Part shown: piece by piece, positions 35,103 through 43,823 of the stretch
How the letters are laid out: each line of letters begins with the position of its first letter
Numbering within the stretch: position 1 is the first letter of the stretch
DNA from: an uncultured Pirellula sp.
GTDB lineage: Bacteria > Planctomycetota > Planctomycetia > Pirellulales > Pirellulaceae
Direction of reading: 5' to 3'
Length of the DNA stretch: 64,000 bases
Assembly: GCA_903892355.1 (NCBI GenBank)
Contig: CAITIE010000073.1
Location: 1-64,000 of the forward strand
Program-made: the position numbers and the translations under genes
Notes under the pieces: generated by a model
Told to the model about the DNA's origin: nothing
The model's input: only the letters and a program-made list of their open reading frames with translations
Databases searched by the model: none

Positions 35103-35669
35103 ATGCTTTCCCGAGCCCCCTTCGCACTACTCGTCGCGTTCACTCTTCTCGGAGTAGAACAGTCGCTCGGCCAATCACCGTCCAAGCAATCACCGTCCAA
35201 GCAATCACCCGCTCAACAGTCGAGCTCGAAGCCGCCTTCGGACTTCCCCATCCAGCAGTGGCATTCTTCCATTTCAAGTGGAGCGAACCGTTCGGACTTT
35301 AGGGACTCAAGTGGCCGAAGTACTGGCTCCTCGGTTCGGCAAGGGGATCGCATTACCTTTCGCGACGCTAGCGGACGGGTCACTGGAAATGCAACGGTCT
35401 CTGGAAACCGAGTCACCTATCGTGATGCGAGCGGCCGGTCTATTGGCTCATCAACGATTTCCAATCCATCATCCTCATCCCCCTCCACCACGTTCCGATC
35501 CTCCTCGGGATCAACCCTGGGTTCTGCTCAATCATCGAACAACAGCCTCCGATTTCGCGATTCTTCCGGGCGATCTACCGGTAGCGCGACGCGAAGTGGC
35601 GATCGCATCTCGATCCGGGATAGCAGCGGCCGATCCACAGGATCGGTGACGACGAAGAAAAAACCCTAA
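35103..35669 (+). CDS. Exported protein built of 20-residue repeats
   Basis: From the ATG at 35103 the 188-residue product has a signal peptide (MLSRAPFALLVAFTLLG, cleavage near LGQS) and a Ser/Gln/Lys/Pro linker (QSPSK repeats). Six repeat units follow, starting at residues 66, 86, 106, 131, 151 and 171. Apart from a five-residue insertion after the third, each is exactly 20 residues with the pattern [FYI]RD[SA]SGR[SV][TI]GS, then about four variable residues, then G[DN]R[IV][TS]. The regular period and alternating hydrophobic positions suggest a beta-solenoid or beta-hairpin stack. The chain ends in TTKKKP. Function unknown. An upstream in-frame ATG at 34974 would put 43 residues before the signal and is less likely. 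Confidence 0.7.
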   Translation: MLSRAPFALLVAFTLLGVEQSLGQSPSKQSPSKQSPAQQSSSKPPSDFPIQQWHSSISSGANRSDFRDSSGRSTGSSVRQGDRITFRDASGRVTGNATVSGNRVTYRDASGRSIGSSTISNPSSSSPSTTFRSSSGSTLGSAQSSNNSLRFRDSSGRSTGSATRSGDRISIRDSSGRSTGSVTTKKKP

Positions 35670-35728
35670 TCGCAACTTGAAGAGCGACTGCCTCGGGGCG
35701 ATTTCGTTAGAGTGCGGAGACGGATTCG

Positions 35729-35776
35729 CTCAAGGCGGAGATCGATCAAGGCGGGGATCGATCAAGGTGGAGATAC
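35729..35776. repeat. 16-bp tandem repeat across a stop codon
   Basis: Three 16-base units follow each other: CTCAAGGCGGAGATCG (35729), ATCAAGGCGGGGATCG (35745) and ATCAAGGTGGAGATAC (35761). The stop codon of the minus-strand cytochrome-WD40 gene (35762-35764) and its last codons are inside the third unit. Confidence 0.7.
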
Positions 35777-37363
35777 AGTGGCTCGATTCTGTATTCGATA
35801 GATGGCATTGCTCTCCGGCGCCCAAACGACAATATCGCCCGACGCGAAGCCGGCAACGATCACATCTCGACCCACTCCCGAGACTGTGATCGAGGTTGGT
35901 GCGTCATCGATCCGATGCGAAGCCAATTCGAATGCGTCGAGATTCTCGATCGAATAGTTTGTCTTCTTCTTTTCCTTCCCGTCCTCCCCCTTCGATTCGG
36001 TAACTTCTTCTTTGCGAAGCTTGAACCTGCGCAGCGCACCTGGCGATGGAACCACCACGACTTCCTGAGTCGCAGCAAGTTTGTCAGTCCCTTGCCGAAA
36101 TCCATTTCGCGATGCTCTCGCATTCGAAGCACTCAGGCCAGGAAAAAGCCGAATGGTTCCAGTCTCGTCCAAGGTGATCACACCATTCTTCAGCGAATGG
36201 ATTGAAGCTACCGCGCGTTCATGATCCGTGTAGCTGGTGAGGACTTGTCCATTTCGAGCGTCGTAACTCTTCGCAGTTCGATCACGTGAGGCCGTCAAAA
36301 GGGTAAGTCCATCCTCGGACCAATCCACAGATGTGATCGCAGCTGCATGGGCAGCCTCCTTCCAAACGATATTGTTGGAATTGATTTCCACGACCAAGAC
36401 TACGCCGTCATGATTGCCGATACAAAGTCGTGTCCCGTCGGGGCTGACAGAAATATCCAGCGGGATATCCCGGCAGGTCCAGTGCACGACTCGCCGAGAA
36501 TTTGCCGCATCATGAACATTGGGGGAAACGCTCGCCAAGGACCACCGAACACTCTCCACCCAACCGATTTTGCCGGGTTCACCCGAGGCAATCACCAACG
36601 ACGAGGCCCATGGGTTCCATTCCAGATCAGCTACGAATCTACCTCGAGTGGGGATCCTACCTCGCAGTTGTCCATCAAAGCCCCACACCAACACTTCGTA
36701 GTAGCCGGAAGCAAACACTACATGGAGGTCATCCGCCACCGCCACTGCGTTCACTGGATGGGCTTTTGGGTATTCGAGCCTGCGAGGAGATTCAGGCGGC
36801 TGGACCGTTAAAAAACTCTCCAAAGGCGCGTCCACAGCTCCGTCGACAATCGTTCCGGTAACGAGCCATTCACGAATCGACTCGATTTCCTCCCAGTCGA
36901 GTGGCTCCGCATCTTTGGGCATGCGTTCTTGCTGATCGGACGACACGATTCGACGAAACATTTCTCCGAGAGGCCACTCGGGATTCGCAGCTTTCACATC
37001 GATGGGCTGCCGCTGGCTTTCCCCCGGCTTGAGCATGGCCAGAGGTGTGGCCATGGAGTACAGCCCATCATTTTGGGTATCGTTGTGGCAACCCAAACAA
37101 CGGTCTGCAAAAATCCCTGCGATACGGCCTAATCTCGGCCGAAGCGATGCAGGCGGTTCGACCAACAAAGCAAAGTCTTGAGGTTCCAAATCACCGCGGT
37201 CCCCTTGCCCGTGCACCATCGAGTGGTCCAAGCATATCGCAATGATGCACGAAGCCAGAAAAACGAGGGTTTGGGGCAACGACCGTACAGCGCGACCTAG
37301 GCCGCAGCCACTGTATTGAGTTCCCCAAAAACCGGTTCCTGGTGCGTATAGTTGTAAACACAT
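35762..37363 (-). CDS. Planctomycete cytochrome C - WD40 fusion protein
   Basis: From the ATG at 37363 (GGAG close upstream, no overlap with the previous gene) the 533-residue product has a hydrophobic signal (about residues 29-46). A heme motif CLGCH (89-93) lies within IFADRCLGCHNDTQ, and the cytochrome domain ends near LDWEEIESIREWLVTG. The rest is WD40-like: RGRFVADLEWNPWASSL, VSPDGTRLCIGNHDGVVLV, AITSVDWSEDGLTLLTASRD and SYTDHERAVASIHSL. Cytochrome-WD40 fusions are a planctomycete speciality, probably periplasmic redox proteins with a propeller for binding. The last beta-strands carry a Lys/Glu-rich insert (KGEDGKEKKKTNYS). It follows the YheT-type hydrolase on the same strand after 14 bases. 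Confidence 0.85.
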   Translation of the reverse strand: MCLQLYAPGTGFWGTQYSGCGLGRAVRSLPQTLVFLASCIIAICLDHSMVHGQGDRGDLEPQDFALLVEPPASLRPRLGRIAGIFADRCLGCHNDTQNDGLYSMATPLAMLKPGESQRQPIDVKAANPEWPLGEMFRRIVSSDQQERMPKDAEPLDWEEIESIREWLVTGTIVDGAVDAPLESFLTVQPPESPRRLEYPKAHPVNAVAVADDLHVVFASGYYEVLVWGFDGQLRGRIPTRGRFVADLEWNPWASSLVIASGEPGKIGWVESVRWSLASVSPNVHDAANSRRVVHWTCRDIPLDISVSPDGTRLCIGNHDGVVLVVEINSNNIVWKEAAHAAAITSVDWSEDGLTLLTASRDRTAKSYDARNGQVLTSYTDHERAVASIHSLKNGVITLDETGTIRLFPGLSASNARASRNGFRQGTDKLAATQEVVVVPSPGALRRFKLRKEEVTESKGEDGKEKKKTNYSIENLDAFELASHRIDDAPTSITVSGVGRDVIVAGFASGDIVVWAPESNAIYRIQNRATVSPP

Positions 37364-37377
37364 AGCTCCGTCAGATC

Positions 37378-38445
37378 TTACCAAGGCTTTTCGTCCATCA
37401 ATGTTTCGGCGATCCAATAATCCGCCCAACGCTGCCACGCCCCCTTGCGGTGACTCGAGTGATTCCGGGACTTCTGCAAGTACCCCACATGGCCTCCGAA
37501 ATTGGTCGTGATGACTTGAATGGACGGCGAGTAGCGACGGTTTTCAAATAATTGAATAGGGACGATAGGATCATGCGTGTCAACGAGCAGCAAGGTAGGA
37601 ACCTTGATACGATCCAAGACGTCTTGGGACGAACCCGCGCGGTAATAATCTTCGGCGTTTGCAAACCCGGCCAGTTTCGAAGTTACCGTCTCATCGAACT
37701 TGCGAATGCTCGAGTAATCCGCGGACTTCAAAACCTCTCGCCACGATTCCCATCGATTGCCTCGTTCTCGCGCCTGCCGCTTCAAAGCCTTGATGAAATA
37801 ACTCGAATACAAACGATTCATGCCCCGTTCGATATTCTTGCAACATTCCGCCAAATCGATTGGCGGTGCGACCGCCATCGCTCGCTCCACGGTGCAGTGA
37901 AGAGGAAATCGGTGGGGATCTTTCTCAGACTCTCCGAGCAGCTTGAGGAGAATGTTCGCGCCGAGGGAGACTCCGGCAATCCTCCATTTCCTGATCTGTA
38001 ATTGGTCGCTTAAGTGATTGAGGCACATTCGGATTTGATCGTAGCATGCTCCGTGCGGAGGCAAGCGAGTTGTTTCAAAGGACCGACCTGCTCCGGGAAG
38101 ATCGACCCGGAATACACGCCCACCCAACTGCAATACTGTCTGTGCGATGTTGGTCATGTACGTCCCAGAATGGGACGAACCGAGCCCGTGAAGAAGCAAT
38201 ATAGCCGTGTCGGAAGTAGAGTCCTTCGGACAATTTTCATGAACCAGCATATGCCCATCGGAACCGATCGGGATCTGATGTACGATAGGCGTCGGAAGCG
38301 TTGCAATAGGTCGATAGAATCCGGTGATTACGGTCTGAATATGCCCGCTTCTTAGGAACCAAGGCGGGGAGTAGTCGGAACCGGGCCATGTTCGTCCTCG
38401 AACGCCCATTCCACCTGTATGTTCGTCAGAGGTTGCGTTGGACAT
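37378..38445 (-). CDS. Alpha/beta hydrolase, YheT/ABHD1-3-like
   Basis: The 355-residue product shows the YheT/EMB8 family pattern: PPWFLRSGHIQTVITGF near the N-terminus, LLLHGLGSSHSGTYM, the nucleophile elbow AGVSLGANILLK, the acid in LLVDTHDPIVP and the histidine in NFGGHVGYLQ. Members are esterases or lipases of uncertain substrate, often membrane-associated. The start at 38445 avoids overlap with the divergent kinase gene; another ATG at 38409 is possible, and a longer frame to 38544 is unlikely. The cytochrome-WD40 gene follows 14 bases downstream. Confidence 0.83.
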   Translation of the reverse strand: MSNATSDEHTGGMGVRGRTWPGSDYSPPWFLRSGHIQTVITGFYRPIATLPTPIVHQIPIGSDGHMLVHENCPKDSTSDTAILLLHGLGSSHSGTYMTNIAQTVLQLGGRVFRVDLPGAGRSFETTRLPPHGACYDQIRMCLNHLSDQLQIRKWRIAGVSLGANILLKLLGESEKDPHRFPLHCTVERAMAVAPPIDLAECCKNIERGMNRLYSSYFIKALKRQARERGNRWESWREVLKSADYSSIRKFDETVTSKLAGFANAEDYYRAGSSQDVLDRIKVPTLLLVDTHDPIVPIQLFENRRYSPSIQVITTNFGGHVGYLQKSRNHSSHRKGAWQRWADYWIAETLMDEKPW

Positions 38446-38485
38446 CGCGTGCCGTGTTTGAAACTCGTTGTCGGAAAATTCAATA

Positions 38486-39424
38486 ATGAGCGTTTTATGC
38501 GTTGGAACGTTGGCGTTCGATACGGTCGAGACACCCACGGACAAAAGAGAACGTGTTCTCGGTGGCAGCGCCAGCTACTTTTCCTATGCAGCTAGTTTTT
38601 TCACCCCCGTTCGCGTTGTCGGACGCGTGGGTCACGACTGGCCGGATGATTTTACTCGACGATTGACTCAGCGCGGAATTGATTTCCAAGGCGTAGCGAA
38701 AGATCTTTCGCACAAATCCTATTTTTGGCACGGTCGATACCGAAACGATTTCCAGGATCGAGAGACCGTCGCCATCGAACTCAATGGCTTTGAGGATTAC
38801 AAACCCACCGTACCCGCTGCGTTCAGCGACTCGGAAATCGTTTTCCTCGCCGCTTCGGCACCCCATGTCCAATTGCAGACTATTTCGCAATGCCCAAATC
38901 GCAAATTGGTATTCGCCGACACCGTCGACATGTGGATAGAGACGACGCGACCTGAACTTCTAAAGGTTCTCTCACAAATCGATGGACTTCTGATCAACGA
39001 CATCGAGGCTAGGCAATTGACCGGTGAACATCAAACCGTGAGAGCGGCAAAAGCAATCCGTAGGTTCGGTCCAGACTGGGTCGTACTCAAAAAAGGTGAA
39101 AACGGTTGTTTGGCGGTAGGGCCGGACAATGTGATGATCTCTCTACCCGGCTATCCCACCGACTCATTGCGTGACCCGACAGGAGCGGGCGATAGTTTCG
39201 CCGGAGGAATGATTGGGTTTCTCTGCCAATCGTTTTGCACAAGAGACTCCGCATGGACCCCTTCTGATTTTCACCCTGCCCTCCTTCACCGCGCCCTCCT
39301 ACACGGAACTGCTGTTGCGAGTTTTACGCTGAGCGATTTCAGTCTAAACGCACTCGAAACGCTTGAGAAAGCGGATATCGAACGACGTGTCACCGAGATC
39401 CTCGCGATGCTTTCCGGCACATGA
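38486..39424 (+). CDS. PfkB-family carbohydrate or nucleoside kinase
   Basis: The 312-residue product is a ribokinase-like protein. The N-terminus reads MSVLCVGTLAFDTVETP, followed by the glycine-rich GGSASYFSYAASFF. The C-terminal PfkB signature is DPTGAGDSFAGGMIGF with the catalytic aspartate. GWVVLKKGENG-like text (WVVLKKGENGCLAVG) provides the ATP-binding strand. Such enzymes phosphorylate sugars, adenosine or related substrates. The ATG at 38486 is preferred to an upstream TTG. It stands just upstream of the sugar-acid pair (FAH protein and dehydrogenase), which hints at a sugar or sugar-acid substrate. Confidence 0.85.
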   Translation: MSVLCVGTLAFDTVETPTDKRERVLGGSASYFSYAASFFTPVRVVGRVGHDWPDDFTRRLTQRGIDFQGVAKDLSHKSYFWHGRYRNDFQDRETVAIELNGFEDYKPTVPAAFSDSEIVFLAASAPHVQLQTISQCPNRKLVFADTVDMWIETTRPELLKVLSQIDGLLINDIEARQLTGEHQTVRAAKAIRRFGPDWVVLKKGENGCLAVGPDNVMISLPGYPTDSLRDPTGAGDSFAGGMIGFLCQSFCTRDSAWTPSDFHPALLHRALLHGTAVASFTLSDFSLNALETLEKADIERRVTEILAMLSGT

Positions 39425-39533
39425 CCTAGTCAGTCCAGTGCATTCCATACATAATCGATGGCTTGTTGTTGAGATAGGGCGAGCAAGCCTCTAAAAACGA
39501 CATCGACCGAAGACTCTCCAAAAAGGCCGTATT

Positions 39534-40388
39534 ATGCCTCTCGCACGTATCCTGACCCAACGCGGTATCGCCGCCGCCCGAGTCCACGCAAACCACGTGA
39601 CACCCCTTGATCTCAAGCCCGCAGGGGTTCACTCCCTTTCGGAACTACTTTCGCATCCGGATCTAGTGGAACTCTCAATGAGCCTCCCTGCGTCGGGTGA
39701 ACCGATTGAGCATTCCCAAGTCAATTGGTTGCCACCGATCGATGATCAAGAAGTATGGGCTGCAGGCGTTACGTATAAACGCTCTCAAAAGGCTCGGATG
39801 GAAGAGAGCGAAGCGGCGGCGAGTTGCTACGATCGCGTTTATACCGCTCCACGACCTGAGATTTTTTTCAAGGCAACCCCTAGCCGATGCAGTGGACATC
39901 TCGGCTTGCTCCGAATCCGAGAGGACGCGACATGGAACGTTCCCGAACCTGAGCTTGCACTCGTGATTTCCCGTCGGGGCCAGATCGTAGGATACACCGT
40001 CGGAAACGACATGAGCAGCCGCGACATCGAAGGGGACAACCCACTCTATCTTCCGCAAGCCAAGGTCTACAACCAATGTTGTGGGCTGGGTCCCTGGATC
40101 GCACTCGCACACGAGATGCCTCCCCGCGAATCTATCGAAATCAGTCTAACGATCTCTCGAAACGATGCCGCTGCCTTCGAAGGAAAAACCTCTGTTTCCC
40201 AAATGGCTCGTCAGCTTGAGGACCTTGTCCAGTGGCTGATGCGGGATAACGACATGCCTCACGGTGCGTTTTTGCTCACCGGCACCGGCGTTGTTCCCGA
40301 TAGCAATTTCACACTCCACCGAGGTGATATCGTCGATATCAGTATCTCGGGAATTGGCACACTTACCAACACGATCGTCCAAGGTTAA
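39534..40388 (+). CDS. Fumarylacetoacetate hydrolase-family protein, probable 2-keto-3-deoxy sugar-acid dehydratase
   Basis: The 284-residue product has the FAH-family core: [31 protein letters not shown] and the metal site [20 protein letters not shown]-type text, then [21 protein letters not shown] and LLTGTGVVP. In bacteria this branch includes 2-keto-3-deoxy-arabinonate/xylonate dehydratases, which yield 2,5-dioxopentanoate. It is followed after seven bases by a 2,5-dioxovalerate dehydrogenase, so the neighbour uses exactly that product. The assignment as dehydratase rests mainly on this context; hydrolase activity on a diketone is the alternative. Confidence 0.8.
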   Translation: MPLARILTQRGIAAARVHANHVTPLDLKPAGVHSLSELLSHPDLVELSMSLPASGEPIEHSQVNWLPPIDDQEVWAAGVTYKRSQKARMEESEAAASCYDRVYTAPRPEIFFKATPSRCSGHLGLLRIREDATWNVPEPELALVISRRGQIVGYTVGNDMSSRDIEGDNPLYLPQAKVYNQCCGLGPWIALAHEMPPRESIEISLTISRNDAAAFEGKTSVSQMARQLEDLVQWLMRDNDMPHGAFLLTGTGVVPDSNFTLHRGDIVDISISGIGTLTNTIVQG

Positions 40389-40395
40389 ACCTATC

Positions 40396-41997
40396 ATGAA
40401 CACTTCCAACGAATCCCCACGCCCAGTCCTAATCGGCGGTGAATGGGTAGTCGCTAGTTCTGCAAAGTCCTTTCGTGCGACGAACCCCAGCACGGGTGAA
40501 CCTATACCTTCCTTATTCCCTGTGAGCGACTGGAGCGATTGCAACAAAGCGTTGGCATCTGCAGCTTCCGCGTTCCGCGAATCACGGAATCTACCTGGCT
40601 CGAGAATTGCAGATTTCCTCGACGACTACGCCAAAAGGATCGAAGGGGAGAAAGACGCCCTGGTCGCATTGGCTCACGAGGAATCTGCGTTACCCAAGTC
40701 CCCTCGCCTAGCCGATGTAGAACTTCCGAGAACCATCAATCAACTCAGGCTCGCCGCTGAAGCCGCACGCAATGAATCGTGGCGAACGGCTACCATCGAC
40801 CGCAAGGCCAATATTCGGTCTTGCTATCGTGCTCTCGGCCCGATCGCTGTATTCGGGCCGAACAATTTCCCATTTGCCTTCAACAGCATCGCCGGAGGGG
40901 ATTTTGCCGCCGCGATTGCCGCTGGCAATCCGGTGATTGCCAAAGCCAATTCGTCCCATCCTGGCACCACCGAACATTTCGGAAAACTCGCTGCCGCGGC
41001 CTTACGGGCGACCGGAATGCCCGAGGGACTGGTGCAATTGATTTACCGCACCTCGCACGAGGATGGAGAGCGATTGGTGGCCGATCCGCGTTTGGCAGCG
41101 GTCGGATATACCGGAGCTCGAACAGCTGGGCTTCAGCTCAAGGCCGTGGCGGATCGCGTCGGCAAGCCTTTTTACGCGGAGCTATCGAGTGTCAATCCCG
41201 TTGTGTTCTTGCCAGGCGCCCTTCGTGAGCGAGGTGTCAAGCTAGCAGAGGAGTTCGTCGGTAGCGGTTTGATGGGCGCTGGTCAATTTTGTACCAATCC
41301 AGGATTGCTGCTTTTCATCCGAAGCGATGAAACGGAACAATTCGTTCAAACGGTAGTCGACAAATACACCTCAACCGCTGCGGGCACATTGCTATCTCCC
41401 AACGTAGAGTCGTCACTCGTCAAAAGCATCCAAGTACTCACCAACGCAGGAGCTCAACTCCTGACAGGAGGAACCAAAATCAATGGCCCACGCTGCGCTG
41501 TCGCCAACACCGTACTGCGTGTCACCGGAACACAGATGCTGACCGATCCCCACACCTTTCAGACGGAAGCTTTCGGCAATGCCGTCCTCATCGCTGTCTG
41601 CGATTCGCATCAACAAATCGTCTCGATCATCGAAGCCCTCGAGGGGAACCTCACGGGAACGATCTACAGCGATACTCAAGGACACGACGATCACGATTAC
41701 ATCAAGATTGCAGATGCTTTGGAGCAACGTGTTGGGCGAGTATTGAACGACAAAATGCCCACCGGTGTCGCAGTAAGTCCCGCCATGAATCATGGTGGAC
41801 CATATCCCGCAACCAGCCACCCTGGATTTACGGCGGTCGGGATTCCAGCCAGCCTGCTTCGCTTCGCAAAATTGACGTGTTACGACGCAGTCCGCGAGTC
41901 GCGATTGCCAGAGATACTGAGGAATGAAAACCCAACAGGTTTCACCTGGAGATCCATTGATGGGAAATGGACCACAGGTACCATCGAATCTGCTTAG
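40396..41997 (+). CDS. 2,5-dioxovalerate (alpha-ketoglutaric semialdehyde) dehydrogenase
   Basis: The 533-residue aldehyde dehydrogenase has the features of the NADP-dependent ketoglutaric semialdehyde branch: FGPNNFPFAFNSIAGGDFA, GNPVIAKANSSHPGTT, VGYTGARTAGLQLK, YAELSSVNPVVFLPGAL, and the catalytic cysteine in GAGQFCTNPGLLL. It oxidises 2,5-dioxopentanoate to 2-oxoglutarate, feeding the TCA cycle. The start at 40396 lies seven bases after the FAH-family stop; a longer frame inside that gene is not credible. The pair forms the last two steps of Weimberg-type pentose oxidation. The same enzyme also ends hydroxyproline breakdown, relevant to the dehydratase at 1944. Confidence 0.9.
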   Translation: MNTSNESPRPVLIGGEWVVASSAKSFRATNPSTGEPIPSLFPVSDWSDCNKALASAASAFRESRNLPGSRIADFLDDYAKRIEGEKDALVALAHEESALPKSPRLADVELPRTINQLRLAAEAARNESWRTATIDRKANIRSCYRALGPIAVFGPNNFPFAFNSIAGGDFAAAIAAGNPVIAKANSSHPGTTEHFGKLAAAALRATGMPEGLVQLIYRTSHEDGERLVADPRLAAVGYTGARTAGLQLKAVADRVGKPFYAELSSVNPVVFLPGALRERGVKLAEEFVGSGLMGAGQFCTNPGLLLFIRSDETEQFVQTVVDKYTSTAAGTLLSPNVESSLVKSIQVLTNAGAQLLTGGTKINGPRCAVANTVLRVTGTQMLTDPHTFQTEAFGNAVLIAVCDSHQQIVSIIEALEGNLTGTIYSDTQGHDDHDYIKIADALEQRVGRVLNDKMPTGVAVSPAMNHGGPYPATSHPGFTAVGIPASLLRFAKLTCYDAVRESRLPEILRNENPTGFTWRSIDGKWTTGTIESA

Positions 41998-42042
41998 TAG
42001 ACAGCATGCGACGACGTTCGTGAGAGCGAGAACATGGCGATC

Positions 42043-42705
42043 CTAATCGACCATGTCCGCCTTCCGATACAACTCGATTTCATACGGACCTAAAAACAGC
42101 AGCAGCAGCGATTGGTCTGCTGCGTAGTTTCTAAACACATCCTTGAGGAAGTAGTCCTCGCCTGGCCATGGATACGCAAAGACAACTGCAAAGTCGTCAA
42201 TTCCCAAGTCATGCTCTGAATAGGCGTTGGGAACTTGGTGGAACAGCGACGCGTGGTTCGCTTGTCGTTTGGCCAATCGCTCACTTCCCGTTGGAAGAAA
42301 ATTCCCGTGCCAAATCTCAGCGTCGATGCGCTCACTGCGCAGCCATTTCCTAGCTTCGTCGACCAAGAACTCTTCGGCTTCGATTCCGATGGCATCCCAC
42401 CCGAGCATCGACGCCATCGCAGTAACCACCCCGAATCCACAGCCCCATTCGCAAAACAGTTTTCCAGGCGCGAGCCGATTCGTCTCTAACGCCTCAAGAG
42501 CCCTCCAAACATCTCGAAAATCGCAAGCTACATACTGCTCAATAGGGCGACGGTACCAAGAATCCCAGTACTTTTGGAGCAAGGCGTCGGCCCGTCCCAA
42601 AAATGCCAGCATGTCGGGAGGAACCTCCCGTTCCGGATCCCAGGGTAACGAAACCGACACGAGCTGTGGCTCACCGTCGGGCCGCTTGAACGATCGTTTT
42701 GCCAT
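42043..42705 (-). CDS. Class I SAM-dependent methyltransferase-like protein
   Basis: The 220-residue product has the SAM-binding motif I in [18 protein letters not shown], followed by the acidic end of strand 2 in [14 protein letters not shown]. The later strands read [17 protein letters not shown] and [15 protein letters not shown]. The first 70 residues form a separate helical segment ([15 protein letters not shown]). The GCGFG form of motif I and the fold fit small-molecule or protein methyltransferases; the substrate is unknown. It is divergent from the Tat-exported isomerase-like gene. No membrane segment or signal is seen. Confidence 0.7.
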   Translation of the reverse strand: MAKRSFKRPDGEPQLVSVSLPWDPEREVPPDMLAFLGRADALLQKYWDSWYRRPIEQYVACDFRDVWRALEALETNRLAPGKLFCEWGCGFGVVTAMASMLGWDAIGIEAEEFLVDEARKWLRSERIDAEIWHGNFLPTGSERLAKRQANHASLFHQVPNAYSEHDLGIDDFAVVFAYPWPGEDYFLKDVFRNYAADQSLLLLFLGPYEIELYRKADMVD

Positions 42706-42817
42706 TGGGTTTTTCCTCTTCTATCCCTTAGATTGCTTGCTGATCGGTCATTATCAAAATAAAATCGGGCTGATCCCCTTTGTGCCTTCCTCGTCCTTCA
42801 ATCCAACCAGCCTATTT

Positions 42818-43720
42818 ATGCAGTCCTCATTCAGCCGTCGTAATTTCATCGCAACCTCACTCGCATCCACAGCAGCAATCGCTTGTGCAAACTCCTCGCC
42901 TCTCGCCTTCGCGCAGGCAAAGGCGGAACCATTCAAAATATCGCTGGCTCAATGGTCACTCCACAAGCCCCTTTTCAGCAAGGAGATCGACAATCTCGAT
43001 TTTGCAAAAATCGCTAAAGAACGATTCGGCATCGAAGCTGTCGAGTATGTGAATCAGTTTTTCAAGGACAAGGCCAAAGACGAAAAGTACTTGGCCGAAA
43101 TGAAGAAGCGGACCACGGATCATGGCGTTGCTAATGTTTTGATCATGGTGGACGGCGAGGGGGGCCTCGGCAACAGCGACGCCGCCAAACGAACCGCTGC
43201 TGTTGAGAACCATTATAAGTGGGTCGATGCAGCCAAGTTCTTGGGCTGCCACTCCATTCGAGTCAATGCTGAAACTGACAAACCCTACGAAGAGGGTTCT
43301 AAGCTCGCTGCGGATGGCCTGCGGCGACTCTCAGAATACGCAAAGCCACTGGGGATCAATGTGATCGTCGAAAATCATGGTGGTCTTAGTTCCAATGGAA
43401 AATGGCTTGCAGAAACCATTCGAGCCACCGGCATGGAGAATTGTGGCACGCTTCCCGATTTCGGTAACTTCTACGATTACGATCGCTATCAAGGCGTCAC
43501 CGACTTGATGCCTTTAGCCAAAGCCGTCTCCGCGAAGAGCTATGACTTTGATGCCCAAGGCAACGAAACAAAAATTGACTTTGCCAAAATGATGAAGATC
43601 GTTTTGGCAGCAGGTTATCATGGTTGGGTTGGGATCGAGTATGAAGGATCCAAGCTCAGTCCTGACGATGGCATCAAAGCGACCAAAGCATTGCTGGAGA
43701 AAATACAAGCCGCCAGCTAA
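42818..43720 (+). CDS. Tat-exported sugar phosphate isomerase/epimerase-like protein (AP endonuclease 2 fold)
   Basis: The 300-residue product from the ATG at 42818 has a textbook twin-arginine signal, [17 protein letters not shown], followed by a xylose isomerase-like TIM barrel: [65 protein letters not shown] and [14 protein letters not shown]. The Glu, His and Asp residues in these blocks are the usual metal ligands. Planctomycetes have many such exported barrel proteins of unknown substrate. A long in-frame extension to 42227 crosses the divergent methyltransferase gene and is spurious. A good terminator follows. Confidence 0.87.
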   Translation: MQSSFSRRNFIATSLASTAAIACANSSPLAFAQAKAEPFKISLAQWSLHKPLFSKEIDNLDFAKIAKERFGIEAVEYVNQFFKDKAKDEKYLAEMKKRTTDHGVANVLIMVDGEGGLGNSDAAKRTAAVENHYKWVDAAKFLGCHSIRVNAETDKPYEEGSKLAADGLRRLSEYAKPLGINVIVENHGGLSSNGKWLAETIRATGMENCGTLPDFGNFYDYDRYQGVTDLMPLAKAVSAKSYDFDAQGNETKIDFAKMMKIVLAAGYHGWVGIEYEGSKLSPDDGIKATKALLEKIQAAS

Positions 43721-43742
43721 TTGCCCATCAAGTACATCGATC

Positions 43743-43777
43743 AAAAAGCCGGCGGTGCATAACACCCCGGCTTTTTT
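43743..43777. terminator. Rho-independent terminator, possibly bidirectional
   Basis: AAAAAGCCGGCGGTG (43743-43757) pairs with CACCCCGGCTTTTTT (43763-43777) around five bases, with one C-C mismatch. The T run serves the plus-strand isomerase-like gene; the A run on the other side would serve the minus-strand AsmA-like gene ending at 43824. Confidence 0.9.
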
Positions 43778-43823
43778 CGTGAGCATTTCCATCCGTACTT
43801 ACTGCACCAACCAGCACGAGTGT

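Noticed and set aside
42227-42817. N-terminal extension of the Tat-exported isomerase-like protein
   Set aside because: The in-frame extension crosses the divergent methyltransferase gene; the Tat signal begins right at the ATG at 42818.
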